Of a stretch of DNA of 64,000 nt, positions 34,498-47,554 are shown in pieces. The DNA is from Odobenus rosmarus divergens (taxonomy: Eukaryota > Chordata > Mammalia > Carnivora > Odobenidae), in assembly GCF_000321225.1 (NCBI RefSeq), contig NW_004451657.1, positions 317,980 to 381,979 on the forward strand. The letters run 5' to 3'. Positions within the stretch are counted from its first letter, which is position 1. Every line of letters begins with the position of its first letter. The notes beneath the pieces were generated by a model. The model was not told the origin of the DNA, searched no databases, and saw only the letters and a list, made by a program, of their open reading frames with translations. The translations under genes were made by a program, and so were the position numbers.

Positions 34498-37204
34498 AAA
34501 AAAATGTTGAATCTGAGTGACCAGGGGGACCAAGGAGGGTCTGTGTGCTCATGCTCAAATATTGCTTCTGGAAGCACCTCCTTAACCAGAAACTTAGAAT
34601 CACATAAAAATATAGAGAGGAGGAAGAAGGAGCCTGAGCTGATTTCCCAGGAAACTGCGGTTTTCTGGGACGATAAGAAGCAGAGATTAAATCTTGAAAA
34701 ATGAGACTGAACAGTAAGAGAGAAAAAGCCAAGACTTCTGTGCTGCTAATTCCATCCCCGTCCTTCAGGGGCTAAGCGTCTACAGAGGCCTGCTTGGGAA
34801 CCGCTTCAATTTCTCCCTCAACTTAAATTGGTGTCCGGGGAAAACGTGCGGCCGTTTATGAAATGTCACGCACATGAGCACAGCACCCGTTTGATGCTCT
34901 GCACCAGGGGAACTAAATCCTCTCTGCAGAACTCGAGCCACAAAGTCCAAGGAAGCTTGGGGGACACAGAAGTGCCCAGGCCTCAGGGAACACAGGTCGG
35001 CTTGGAGACCAGTGTGTCATGTATTAGGGGACACCGTGTTTCATCGGGTTACAACTTCTAGGGGAGCAGGACTCCGTGGGATAAGGTGGAAACGTCTTGC
35101 CAACAACTCCAGCTTCCCTTCCGGGAAGAGGTGGGGGGACCTGCCCGTGGGCCCCACGGAATTCAGGGCAACTGCGCCCTTATTGCTTTTTCCGAATGGA
35201 GGGCAGAAGTGACAGGCACCAGGCGTCATTCCCAGGCTGAAGCTTTGAGAGCCAGCACGTGGTGCGCCGTGACACCTTCCCCTCTGCTGTGGGACCCGTG
35301 CCTCAGGTGGCCTGCTACGAGATCCCCCTGGGCTGTTTCAAGCCTCAGACCTTCCAATCATCTGCTTCTGCCCATAACCTACCCTCCCGACCCACTCAGC
35401 GTCCAAACCCTCTTCACTGTCTCACATCGGGATGTTCTAGAACGCAGCTCAACGGAGAAGGATCAGAGGTGTGACGTATGAGCCCTGATCGCTCTGCCTC
35501 CAAGACCAAAACTCGTACACACCCGACCACAACTGTTGTTCTGTTTCTGTCGTTCGTCGTGAGTCTCGGGCAGGAGCTCAGTCACTGGCCGCCCACATTT
35601 ACTCAGCGTCTGGCCCGTGGAGACGGAGGCTGATGCTCATGAAAATCTGTTCACCAAGACGCTGTGCACACTGGTGTTCAGGAAGGGAGCGCAGTGCGGG
35701 TGGGGGCTCAGAAGCCTCCTCCCCCGGCCCCCACATGCTGCTCCCAGACCCATGAGGGGCCCAAGGCCAAGCGAATGGGGTGTGGCCTCTTTGCTGGAGT
35801 CCAGAGTGCACGCTTCCTGCGACCCCATCATGCTTAACCACTCCTGACCGCCTCATGACAACGCTCATTAGAAATACGTACGAGGCGTGACGGCTTTTAG
35901 AAGCCCATGGGGGTCAGTGACGTCTGCAGCCCTCTGCAGCGAGCAGGCCCAAACTGGTGACACAGAGGGGCCAAGGGCGTGGCACATGGACCGAGGATCC
36001 TGTGTGTGGGCTCGGGAGACAGAGCCTCCCATACCGGGGTCCCGCTGACAGCCCAGGACCACAGTTCTTACAGCTCAAGCATCACTCCGGAAATCTCTTG
36101 CTGTTTCAAACAAAGGACTCTGGATACAGGGGTGCTGGGGAAAGATGGATGGGTAACACTTCCACGGGACCCCAGTGGAGGAAGACACAACCACAATCAC
36201 AGCCAATGTGCGAGGGCCCCTGCAGGGCAAGGGCTCCCTGAGGCGGAGCAGGCAGTCTCACACCTCTGAATCCCAGGGTGCAGAGCCATGCCCGCGCCCC
36301 GCAGGACAGCACAGTATCCTTCAGGGCACGGCTACCCAGCCTCTTCCCACGGCGGCCTCTCTAAGACCTCCTGCTCAGCTCACTACAGGACCAGCCCTGC
36401 ACCTGCTACCTGGCTCCTCGTGGGTGCAGATGGGTACAGAGGGGGCCTGTCCCTGTCAAATTCCCTTCATCACATCATAAAGCCGGGCCTGAAGGCAGAC
36501 TACTCACAAGGGAGGCAGGTTCAGAAGAAGACTCCATAGTGTGATCATTGCACCCCACACAGATGCTGCAAACATGCCTCCTAGACTCACACCCATGTGG
36601 CCTTGTGCACATGGACCGGGAGATATTTGGTCCAACTGGGACCATACGTGGTGGCTTTGACTTTGGCAGGACCTGTCCTGGGTGAGAAGCTGGGGACCCT
36701 AGGCTGAACATGTGGTGTTCACTCTCTCTGGAATGCTCAGTGTTGCGTGCAAACGTCATTCCCGTTCCTCAAGACTCAGTATCCCCCATTTGCAAAATGA
36801 GGGTTTGGGCATGATCCTGGAGCACGCTTTCATTTGGAGACCTGACCCTGGCGTGGCCTCTCCCCCATTTCATGGTCAGCTGCATAAATCCCACTTGTAC
36901 ATGGTGGAGCTTTATGAGGTTCAAGGCAAACTGGCCTCCCTGGGGAACGAGTGTAATTGGACTCATCTACAAGCCCCCCACCCCCCTCCCCCTGCAAAGC
37001 TGCATGAATTATTCATGTGCTGTTTTCCATCTAATTGTTCTCCCCCTGTCTGATGAGCTTTCCTTTAACCTTTGGTCACACCCTGGCAATGAAGTTTGAC
37101 AACCAGGAAGGTGAAGAAAGGAGCAGGTCACGCAGGGAGGAGGAGGAGAGGTGAACTCGCTCGGTGCCACGCCCCTCGATGAGCACAAGGGCTCTTTCTC
37201 CAGA

Positions 37205-37465
37205 GCAGCAGGTTGAATGGTGGCCCCCAGTACATGTCCACAACCTAAGCCCCGAAACTGTGAATGTGGCTGCATTGAGAAAAAGAGTCCTTGTAGATAT
37301 AATGAAGGATCTTAAGAGGCGGCCATCCAGGAGGCCATCCCCAGGAGCCTCCAGAGGGAGCACAGCCCTGCCAGCATTAACTTCTGGCCCCCAGAACTGG
37401 TGCGGATTTCTGTCATAAGCCACCCAGTTTGTGGACATTTGTTCCGGCATCTGTGGGAAACTCAG
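37205..37465 (+). mobile_element. MLT1-type (MaLR) LTR, internally deleted
   Basis: The start AATGGTGGCCCCCAGTACAT and the end TAAGCCACCCAGTTTGTGGA are both present, but the middle 150-200 bases expected between them are missing. Confidence 0.75.
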
Positions 37466-40144
37466 ACACCGGCTTGCTTCTGGGAGCTGGGCAGCAGTGG
37501 CCTGGCCGTCCACTAGTACCATAGTGCTTACTGGTTGGCTGCCCACCTCCCCAGTGAGGGCAGGGACCTGTCCACCTGCGCCGCTGCTGCACCTTCGATG
37601 TCTGGAGCAGCGCCCGGCACATGGCAGGTGCTTCGCAGAACAGCTGCTGAAGTCAGTGAACCCACCAGCCCGTCGGGGGCCCTGGGACCCGGGCCGGGGG
37701 AGCAGGGGGAGTGTCCCACCCATCTCAAGGGGAAGAAGGCCTTAAAGCAGAGGCGAAGCGCAGGCTCAGGGAGATGCCAGGCCAGGGGGGCGGGGGAGGC
37801 GGTCCTTGAGGGGGGACTGTCACTGACTAGGGCCATGAAAAGAGCCATCACTCTGTGGTGCACAGGGAGCATTGCAGCGCCACGCAAATGCTCGAGAGCA
37901 CTGCAGAAACCAGGAAGCACGCTGGGCACGGGTTTCTGCGGGGTTCTCAGGAAGGTCACATTCCCCACAGCGCCCTCCTCAGGTCCCCACTGCATTCTGC
38001 TCACAGACCGGCTAGCACTCAGCTTTCCGGGGGGGCGAATACAGGTTGACCTGTCGGCTTCGCTCCTCTGAGTGCGGGCAAAGTCCTGTTCCTGTCTCTA
38101 CGCCTAACTCCAGCCCAGGACCGGCTATGCCCCGTGGGCTGGCCATGGGCCCACTGCTTCCCAGCCGTGCCATGTTCAAACCTCTCCACCCGAGTGATGC
38201 GTACCCCATCCTGTGGCTGAGAACATGGAGGCTCAGCAAAGAGGAGCCGCCCTCTCGGGACCGACTAAGTTGGTTTCCCGAGATGGCAATACATCCCTGT
38301 GATAGGGGCAAAGCAGAGCAGGGGTGAGAAGTGCAAACTTCGGGCCGGGAGGGGTGCAGTCCCCTGAAGCGCTGGGGTCTAGGGGAGGTCTCTGGCTCCT
38401 TGCAGCTTTTGGCTCCTACCCTACATCATACAATGAATCCCTTTTCCTTCAGGGTCCTAGTGTGAACCGGTGTATTGCTCTAGACCCAGGGCAGGCAAAT
38501 GTGTGTAAAAGGCCAGAGAGAGCATCTTAGGCTTAGCAGGCTGTAGGATCTCACCTCGACTACTCAGTTCTGCTGCTCTATTGTAAAGCGGGTACAGACA
38601 GCATGGGACTGAACGGCAGTGGCTGAGTGCCCTTAAAGTAGGAACAGGTGTCTTTGGCCCCCAGGGCTGTACGTTGCTGGCCGCGGGCCGAGAAGGACTG
38701 CAGTCTTGCTTTTCTAACAGTAACTTCCCTTCTTGACCCCATGCAGGACCCGTGTGTGACACAGCCCCACGGGCCTGGCTTCTCCCGCAGCAGGAGGATG
38801 TCCTCTGGAGCCCAGCTGTGCCCTGCGAGCTCCAGCCCTTGCCTGGGGGAGTCAGCAAAGCTCAGAAACAGGCATTTGTCCCCACCCAGAGCAAAGTCTG
38901 AGGCTCTTGCTGTCAAGGACACTGCAATGTACTCCAGGCGGGCCTTCTGCAGCGTCATCAGGTTTGCAGAGATTTTTATAGAAACTCCTTCACTGCCTGC
39001 TGCCAAAGGCAAGGCCTGATGGCCAGAAACCAGCCAGGATCACGTCGGTCCCCGGGCCGCAACACCACGACGCCCCACTCGGAGGGCCCCTGAAACGTCG
39101 GGGAGAAGGTCACTGCACCTCCAGTGGCCCTCGTTCCTCTGAGCTTCACCTCTGAGACTCGTCTCCCCTATGTGAATGGGGGGTGGGCACAGATGCAAAG
39201 GGCCATCACTCATCCACGGCCAAATCTCCCCCCGGCTGTTAAGATCAGTCAGGCACATGAAATGAACAAACATCACTGGTTTGTTCGGGAAGGAGCTCCA
39301 GGGAGAAATGGGTATGGAAACCATCCCATAAACATCAGAGAAGTACACAAATATTAACTAACATCAGGCTTTAGGGGCAGCACGACAAATGACTCTATAA
39401 AGACACAGCAACTGAGGTTGGAGACACAGTCAAACCTTCAGAGAGCTGTTGAGGGCAGCCCCCGACCCTGCACCCGCGGGCCAGGCACCTCACACCCCTA
39501 CGGGAAGGACCACCCACCCTCCACTCCCACAAAGGAGGAGAGGGAGGCCAGGGCCGCCCAGTGACATGCCCAGGGCCAGGTGTGGGGCACCGCAGAGCAA
39601 GGACAGATCCTGGCTTCCTAACTCCCAGCCGGTGCTCCTCTCTGCGCCCCCCTGTTCGGGAGGGAGTATGTCTCCACACGCTATGCAACCCCACGGGCAA
39701 GGCGGCTGGGGCACACTGGACTGGCTGGCGACCCCGCAAGGGGGTTGCAAAGAGCGTGGGCGGGGGGAGTTCAGTGAGGAGAAGGATGCAGCCTTGGGCT
39801 CCATTGATTTAACTGAGCAAAGCGTAGTTTATCTAGATGTCTCGGCAGGGACACGCTCTCAGGATGGGGGAGGCGGTTACCATGGTGATCAAGCAGCCAC
39901 CAAGGGAGGATGGAGGCAGCTCTGCCAAGGACCAGCCACGAGAAGCTGCTCCCACGGGCTCTCCAGGGACACTGGAGAAGGCCTCCTGCACACGGAGGCA
40001 GTCTTGTTGGGGAACAGCCAGCAAAGCTGCTTTTTTTCAGCCAGTGTTCTCCAAAAGATGACCTGGCTACAACGATGAGCTAGAAGCACTCTGGCCAAAC
40101 CGTGTCAAATCCTGTAAGGTTCCTGGCAACCTCGGCCTCTGCAT

Positions 40145-40497
40145 GAATTTGCTATGGGCTGCCACAGCACGGGCGGCTTAAACAATGAATTATTCTCTCC
40201 CTGTTCTGGAGGCTGGAAGTTCAAGTCCAAGGTGTCAGAAGGCTGGTTTCTTTGAGGCTTCTCTCCGTGGGGTGTAGATGCTCCTTTGCTCCCCATGTCC
40301 TCACATGCTCTTCCCTCTGTGTTCTCCTAACCTCCTCTTCTTGTAAGGACATCAGTCATATGGGATTAGGACTCACCCTGATGGATTCCTTTTAGCTTAA
40401 TCCCCTCTTTAAAGACCAAATACAGTCACATTTGAGATCCTGGGGTTACGATTTTAACATACGAATTTCGGTGGCACACAATTCAGCCCATAACAAC
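40145..40497 (-). mobile_element. MLT1-type (MaLR) solo LTR
   Basis: In reverse orientation: GGGCTGCCACAGCACGGGC, TTCTGGAGGCTGGAAGTTC, TCTTCTTGTAAGGACATCAG, AATACAGTCACATTTGAGA, and CACAATTCAGCCCATAACA at the right end. All parts are in the expected order. Confidence 0.85.
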
Positions 40498-40689
40498 CTC
40501 CTTCCCTTCTCTGCTCAGAACCTTACTATGATGGTACAATCCTGCTCAGAGAGAGGAGCCCAATCACTGGGGCCACGGGGGGGCCATTCCGTGTGACCGC
40601 TCACACACAAGCCCACTGAAGCCCTCGTTGGTCTTCTCCATGTGGCGAGCCAGTCTACACATCTCTTCCCCAAGCCAGCTTAGGCAATT

Positions 40690-40925
40690 CCCAAGTACTG
40701 AGCCAGGGAAGAGAGCACTCAGTTTGGAGTCACAAAGACCGGGGCTTGATAGTCCAGCCCCACTGTACACGGCTGTGTGACCCCCTGGACAACTTCTCCA
40801 CCTCCCTGCACCTCCTTTTCTCCTCTGTAGAATGGATTGATAACATCTGCTTTACAGGACTCTGATGGGGATTTAATGAGATGACATTAAGTCAAAGGCC
40901 CTAGCAATTAAAAGTAAATAAAATG
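40690..40925 (+). mobile_element. MIR SINE, near full length
   Basis: CAGTTTGGAGTCACAAAGAC, GGCTGTGTGACCCCCTGGAC, TTTCTCCTCTGTAGAATGGA and GGGGATTTAATGAGATGACA are in MIR order. Confidence 0.88.
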
Positions 40926-41869
40926 ACTTAGACATATGATTTTTTAATAATTTTTAAAAAGTCCCTAGCACACAGTTAGTACTTTTAGCAGTAATTAAAG
41001 TTTGCTAAATCAGAATCAGAGTCTTTCTCTTCCTCTTGAAAAACAGGAAATTAAGCAGGTTGCCCACAGTGCAATGTATGCCCCTCCTCCCCAAGAAAAC
41101 AAGGACTTGAGGGTGTGTGCTGAAATCCATGCCTTCTTTGGCTCCTAAGAGCTGGGGGAGAAACTTCAGACAGGACAGAGCCAGGACACACACCCGGGTG
41201 GCTGCCTTTTCGTGGTCACTGAGAAAGGGCAAACCAGAGCCCATCCTGACCTCCCCTCCCAGGCCTTCCAGCCCAGCAGTGAAACCAGAGAGGCCCACGA
41301 TGCTGCTCCAAGAGAGACACACAGGGTCCACAGGACGGGATTTTTGGGGAAGCCCGGAGCTGGTCTGGAGAGTCCAGGAGGCAGAAGCATTAAGCGGAGG
41401 AATGAGAAGAGTAGGAGTTATCCATGTGAAGGGGGGTATGTAAGGCTGAGGAGCTGCAACAGGACAGCCAGCCGGAGCCCCACTGGGGAGAGAGTGGGAG
41501 ACAGGGCTCCGGACAGGGTCAAGGGCAGAGGAGTTTAATCAGGAGCGTGTCTCAGAAATGCCACGGAGGCCTGTCAGGAGGGATCAGAAGCACAGGAGAG
41601 GCGCACGTTCCCACCATTAGAGGACGTGCAGGGAACACACAGCTGCCACTGCCCGTGCACGTGGCCGCCTGTGTCACCTGTCACCTATGTCACCCAACGA
41701 TCCCCGCTCTGTCCTGCAGTGGGGTGAAAAGCACCCACTCTCCCTTAGGGTCTAAAAGTAGAGCCAGGAAACATCATTGTACTGATGGGGCTGGACAGGC
41801 CAAGGCAAGTGCACCCACTTCTCAGAGCTCATCGCCGCACCACCCACAGAACAGAGGGAATGACAGCAC

Positions 41870-42080
41870 CAGGAGGCGAGCCGCGTAAGGGCGGAGGTAG
41901 AATAACAGCGGCTGCTGCGGGGGCTATCGCTCTCCTCACTGCGAAGCAGTGCGGGGCGGCGCGTGCGTGGTGGCGCGTGCGTGGTGTGCGCGGTGGTGGG
42001 GAAGAGGACCCGCCGCGCTGGCTGCCCACGGGGTCAGCACCACGGACAGCTGCACGAGCACTCAGCTCCTCCCGGAAGCC
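41870..42080. promoter_or_regulatory. CpG-dense intronic patch
   Basis: By eye there are about 25 CpG dinucleotides in about 200 bases, far above the surrounding intron. It includes a perfect adjacent 14-base direct repeat GGCGCGTGCGTGGT (41958-41971 and 41972-41985) whose units resemble NRF1 half-sites. It is not part of any repeat I recognise. It could be an orphan CpG island, an alternative promoter or an enhancer. Confidence 0.6.
42033..42053 (+). promoter_or_regulatory. REST/NRSF (RE1) site candidate
   Basis: TCAGCACCACGGACAGC (42034-42050) equals the canonical RE1 through both half-sites. By my alignment only the first base and two bases near the 3' edge differ, giving 18 of 21 matches. 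REST silences neuronal genes outside neurons, and PPP2R2C is a brain-enriched gene, so the site is plausible biologically. Binding is not shown. Confidence 0.65.
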
Positions 42081-42597
42081 CAGTCTTGCCAAGCCCCCCA
42101 AAGCCGGGGTGTGCTGGCAAGAGCCTAACCACATGCTTTCTGGGTGGACACTGATTTTGGGGATTCAGACTCAGGTCTTTCTGAGCAGATGTTCCTGTCC
42201 CTTCTCTGTAGAGTGGTCCTACAGGAGGATGGAACAGGGCAGCCTGTAGGGTGCCTGACAGCAGGTCAGGGCCAGTGTGGGTTGTGTTGACAGCCCATCA
42301 GGCCCTGTGCCCCCTGGCGCTTCCACCTCCTAGCCCACGGCACAGTCCTCAGCCAGTCCCCTCCTTTGCTCCCTGCGTGGGGAACACGCCCAGCCCCCAG
42401 GCGGCCCAGTGGGGACCGAGGTTTGGAGCCTCTGCCCCTAACCGCCACACTATCCCACTTGGCTTCAGGACCTGTTCCATAAACGGCAATTAGAAATTTG
42501 CTCCAGACGGAGGCTTGGTGCGATGCCAGCTTCCACCATGAGAAATTGCTCAGGGGGGAGAAAAATCAACTGAACCATCTTCACAGTTCTCCGAGTG

Positions 42598-42607
42598 CTA
42601 AAAATAA
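42598..42607. promoter_or_regulatory. MEF2 motif
   Basis: CTAAAAATAA is a full match to the MEF2 consensus YTAWWWWTAR, inside a repeat-free stretch (42470-42840) just beside the CpG/RE1 patch. Confidence 0.4.
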
Positions 42608-42869
42608 AGCAGAGGCCCATCGGCTGAGACCCTCCGTGCAATCTGTTACCTTTAAGAGGCATCGAGCTCCAGAAAAATCACTCAGAGCTGCCTGTCTCCA
42701 ATGTTGGTATTACAGGACGTGACGGGTTGTTTAAACAGATGCGGACACAGCACCAGGGAGAGAAACGGGCTTCAATAATCAGACGACGCAGCGATTCTGA
42801 GAGCCAGCCTCAAAGACCTGAGGAGCTGCTGTTTAGGAGGGGAACACTGGCCACCTGCTGGGCCCGATG

Positions 42870-42985
42870 ACTGCCAGGCCTTTTATGAGCATGATTTCAT
42901 TATTCCTTACAAATATCCTTAGGACGAGGAATTTGGCCCATTTTACACTGGTAGAAATTGGTGGCCAATGAGGTAACATGATGAA
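42870..42985 (-). mobile_element. MIR SINE
   Basis: TTTATGAGCATGATTTCATT and GGCCCATTTTACACTGGTAG are reverse MIR remnants. Confidence 0.65.
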
Positions 42986-44969
42986 TCTGAGCACAAGTCT
43001 GCCAGACCCCAGAGCCCAGACCGCTGCTCGTTCGTGCCCGGGGTCTTTGAGTCCCCCGGAGCCCAGACTTACAAGGAGGTGTCTACATCCTAAGACCACA
43101 TGGAGACTGGAATTCCTCCAACCAAAGTCGTCACAGACAACCATTCCTAAGCACCTACTATGTGCTGGGCCCTGCATTATGTATGGGGACAGAGAGGGCT
43201 CAGACGGGGTGTACCTCATCTCAAGGGTTTCACCAGAAAACGGGGTGAGGAGGAAAGTCCAGTATGACCAGGGAGTGTGGGCTCTGACAGCCCAGGAGGC
43301 ACACAGAGTGGACAGAGCAGAGGTGACCATGTGAAGGGGGCTGTGAGTGATGCTTATGGGCAAAGGGGAGCCAGCCAGGCTATGAGAAGGAGAAAGAATG
43401 ATCCAGGGGAGGAACAGCAGGAGACAGATCACCCCCTTCCCTTAACTCCCCCCCCCAATAACATGAAGAGAAACCCAACGGCCTGAAGGTATGCGCAGGC
43501 CTGATGCACAGGAGCCTGGGGAGGTGTGCAGGGGCCTGTCACTGTGAGCCCCAGGGCATTGCTGAGGGATTCGGACTTTCTCCAGAAGCTGACGGGGAGC
43601 CACTGAGAGCTTTAAGCTGGGGCCCGACGTGGTCAGACCAGAGGTTCTGATGAGCCGCTCTGTGCAGGGCCGGCTGGCTGGGCAGTGTGGGATCCAGGCA
43701 ACGGGCCAGGCAGGAACGGTCTGGTTCCAGCAGGGCCTTTGGCAGGGATAGAGAGGTAGGCAGGATCCCAGAGCCATCCAGGGGGAGGAAGGAAAGGGTT
43801 TGGCACCTCCTTCCATCTTGGGCGTGAGGGAGAGGAAGGAGGTGCCTGGCACACACAGAGGCTCCGTGAGCACTGGGCTCCCTGCCTCTCTGCGCAGATC
43901 AGCCAAGTCTCAAATTAGCAGTGCAGAGGTCCTCTGAGTCCACTTGCTCATTGTCAGTTCGTGCTGGTCAAGACAACGCCCACCTTCTCTCCTTTATTAA
44001 GATGGCTTTCCTTTCTCTCAAAACCTTTGCTAGAGATCAATTCTGCTTAAGTGGGAAGTGTTACAAGAAGGTAGTACCGCCCGCACAAAACTTCCAGTGG
44101 CTCAGACTGAACCGCAGCGCCCGCCGGGGCAAGTCAAGACACCGGAGGGCAAGCGTTAAAGGAAGGTGAAGCCCCAGGCCCAGAACCCCCAGCCACGTGC
44201 TTGCACAAAAGGGGTCTCCTGATTCGGAGCAGTTCCCCAGCTTGGCAGGCCTTGCCGGCCTCCTCCCACATTGGAAATGAAACGCCTTTTCCAGTTTCTC
44301 GGCTGCACAGGACCCGGCAGCCTGCAGTCCCGACGCCTTCCCAGCAAGGAGGCTGGCTCCGCGGGGCGGGTGCCGGTCTCTGCGTGGGGCCCCTGTGTCT
44401 CGTCATGCTGGTGGCCAAGCAGCAGTGGGCCCTGGGGACTGCCACGTGCAGCATGGTTCCCTGACGAACTGGTCTCAGCAGGGAGGTCTCCATAACCACC
44501 ACACGCCCCTGGAGACTCCCCTCCACCCCTTCCGTCTGCCTACTGGGTATTCACTTTCCACAGGCAGGGGCTGCCTGCAGCCCAGCTCGGCCCCCATCAG
44601 CGATCTGCAGCACCCCCACGCCTCGAGCTCAAGACACAGGTCGTCTTTGCATTTTGATCAACTACCAATTCACCTGCACAAAATTAAGAGGCAGCACACA
44701 TGTTTAACACGGGGTTAGGTGGCAGGACTGGCAGTCAGGGGAGACTCCCGGGGTTCCAGGGGGGAACCCCCCCCATGACTGATGCTCCTCTCTCATCACT
44801 AGCCATCTCCTCACCTGGCCTAGATTCAGGCACCATCAGCCCCGTGTCTGCTCATTCACTGGACAAAACCCCCACCCTAGCTCCCGTTCCACCTAGCCCA
44901 CACCTGCAGCCCCGCAGATAAACAGGGCCGGAAAAAATGCACACCACTGGGCTTGGTGGTCTCACTGCA

Positions 44970-45125
44970 CTTGTCAGCTGCTTGCAGGCTGGGTATGGTA
45001 CTTGTTTATTATATTAATGGTTTATTGTCTGTTAGCTCCAGGAAGGCAGGGGTATTTGTCTATCTAATTCAAAGTCAGGCATAGAGCCCGGCATACAGTA
45101 GGTACTCAATAAATACAGTGGTGAA
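44970..45125 (+). mobile_element. L2 (LINE2) 3' end
   Basis: TATTGTCTGTTAGCTCCAGG, AAGGCAGGGGTATTTGTCTA and GTAGGTACTCAATAAATACA form the well-known L2 3' terminus. Confidence 0.85.
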
Positions 45126-45859
45126 TGGCATGCTCCCCAGCATGTGGACAGGGCACAAAGTGTGTTTAAATGGGGCAGGGAGGCACAGCTGATAGTAAGG
45201 ACTCAGGAGGACTGTGCCTGCAATTCTGCGGTGGATCAACCCTCTTTTCTTATTCACGACTAACCTGTTCCAATGCCCCGTGGCCACCTCAGTCTGAAAG
45301 ACAGTTATGATACGGCCCACTGCCCCACTACTCGACTGCCTCCTGCCCCCGGCCAAGCCCCTGCCTGCCCATCACTGCCTCTCCCTGGATCTCCTCACTG
45401 GGCTCCTGGCCCCCAGGCTTGCCTGCTGGAATCCAGTCCACCCAGGACACACACACACAGCCCTCCCACCGTCCTCGCCCACCACGCCCACCCATGCCCT
45501 GCTCACAGCAAGGGTGATGTCCCGAACACGGCCCGGAGGCCCCCACAGGCAGGGCTGAGTTTCTTTCATTGTCCCTGTTTTCCCCGGGGCTCAGCATGGG
45601 CCCGGGTCAGAAGAGGCACCAGGAATCAATGGCTGAATGAAAGGGAACACTAGCCCTTACACAGCTGCAGGCTTTGCAGTTTACAAAGGGCGAGCGCATT
45701 CACAGTGTTACCGAGTCCTTACAGTAGCCCAGCAGTGTCAATCTGACAGGGGGTATGTCCCCAGCCTGGGGTCTTGCGACAAGGAAGCCGGGGCTCCGGG
45801 AGGGTGGCCGCAGTGGGCGGCCCAAGAGCTTGGCAAACAGCCTGGGGCCAGGCCACGGA

Positions 45860-46065
45860 GGCCCAAGGGCGAGTCCCAGCTCTGTCCCTGTCAGCCAGCC
45901 CCACGTCTCCCCAAACCTCTATTTCTGCATCCGCAAAATGGGGTGATAACGTGCCACTGCATCCAGCTTTCGTGCCAACACGAAGGTCAAGTGAGACAGT
46001 GAATGGTCTGCACACTGTCCAGTGCTGTGAGGAAGCGCTGAGGACAGCCTGCGGCAGTCCCACGA
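45860..46065 (+). mobile_element. MIR SINE
   Basis: GAGTCCCAGCTCTGTCCCTG, CTATTTCTGCATCCGCAAAA and GGTGATAACGTGCCACTGC match MIR. Confidence 0.75.
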
Positions 46066-47554
46066 GTCCCGTGCCCACCCCGTGTGCAGACCTGGGGCTC
46101 CCATGTGACCCATTTTGTTCTGCTAGGAAGCTGGTCAACACCTCCAACTTCGCAGTGGATGTCTGGCTGTGAGGTTCACCACGGGGGCCCCCAACTGCTG
46201 GGGCAGTGCCTGCCTTTCCTGAGGGGACCCCCACGCTGACCCCCTCCAGCACCCTTGACTCAGGTCAACCCTAACCCTAACTCTGGCCAGTCAGAGCACT
46301 GCATCCCCCCCACAGTCATGGGTTTAGAGGTGCCCCTGAGGCCCCATCAGAGTCCATGGGGTGCCATCTGAGGGCTTGGTGGGACAGTTCATAGAAAGCT
46401 GGTCTCTTTCCTCTTGGGCTTTATTCTGGGAAGGCAGGGCATGTGCTGCTGGCCCCAATTTGCCACCATGGGGCACCTGAGACAAGCCAGAGCAGACCGC
46501 AGACGCAAGAAGCAGAGAGAACCATCTAATGACATTGTTTCAGCCCCTGAATCCAGCTGAGCCTGAGCCTTCTCATGGTCCATAAGTCAGTAAATGCCCA
46601 TGTTTTGACTGAGCCAGCAGGGATGAGGCATTCTAAGCCTTGCAACCAAAGGAGTCTTGACCAACTGAAGCTCTGAGCCCTGGGGACAAGGGTGGGGCCC
46701 ACTGGGCTTCCAGCCTGAACGGTCAGGCAGATGCTCAGCCCAGCCCTCTCCACCAAGCCAAATCTGAGCTTCCATTCCTTCCGAGCAGCTCCAGCCTCAG
46801 CCCCTCCTTGAACCCTTGCGACCACCCCAATCCGCTTCCACCCTCCTGGCTCAGAGCACTCTGCTCCTTCGGGACAGGAAGGAGACAGATGCTTCTGCTT
46901 TCTGACATGCAGAGCACCAGCTCTGTGCTGGGTGCATCTGGGAGGGGCTCACTGAATGTGCACACTGCAGTCCAAGCCGGGAGCGGTCAGTGAGGCTCAG
47001 AGGGATCCAGTTACTCACCAAGGTCAGTGAGCTTAGGGGGCAGAGCGAGACTCCCACAGAGGCTCACACTGACCACCAAGCCCCAGGTCTGCCCCCCACC
47101 CTCCTGCTGGGCTCAGGGAACAGCCTATGCTTGCTCTCTGCTTCTCTGAGCCCCCTTTCTCCCCGTTCCCGAGGTTTCTCTGCCCAGTGGACCCCAGCCA
47201 GCCCCTGGTTCTTGGCCCGCAGAAGCCATTTGCTACCCTCTGTCTCTCCTTCAAACCCTCCAGACTGCTCCTTCCTGCTCCCACACCCCCTCCCAGCCAG
47301 CCCTGGCTTCGGCGCTGGGGGATACAACCCACTCCTGAGGGGTAAGGCGGCAGCAGTAGCAGGTCCAACCCCCCGTGTTAGGAGCTTCTCTCCACAGGAG
47401 CTGCCCAGCACTCCGCACAGAGGGGACACTCGGCTTGCACAACACTCTGGGCGGTGGGGGGCTCCTACCCTGTTCCATTGCACATCTTGGAGGCAGACTT
47501 CACAAAGGGCAGTTGCACATATAGGTTGGAAATGGGGAGTCGGGGACTGCGGGG

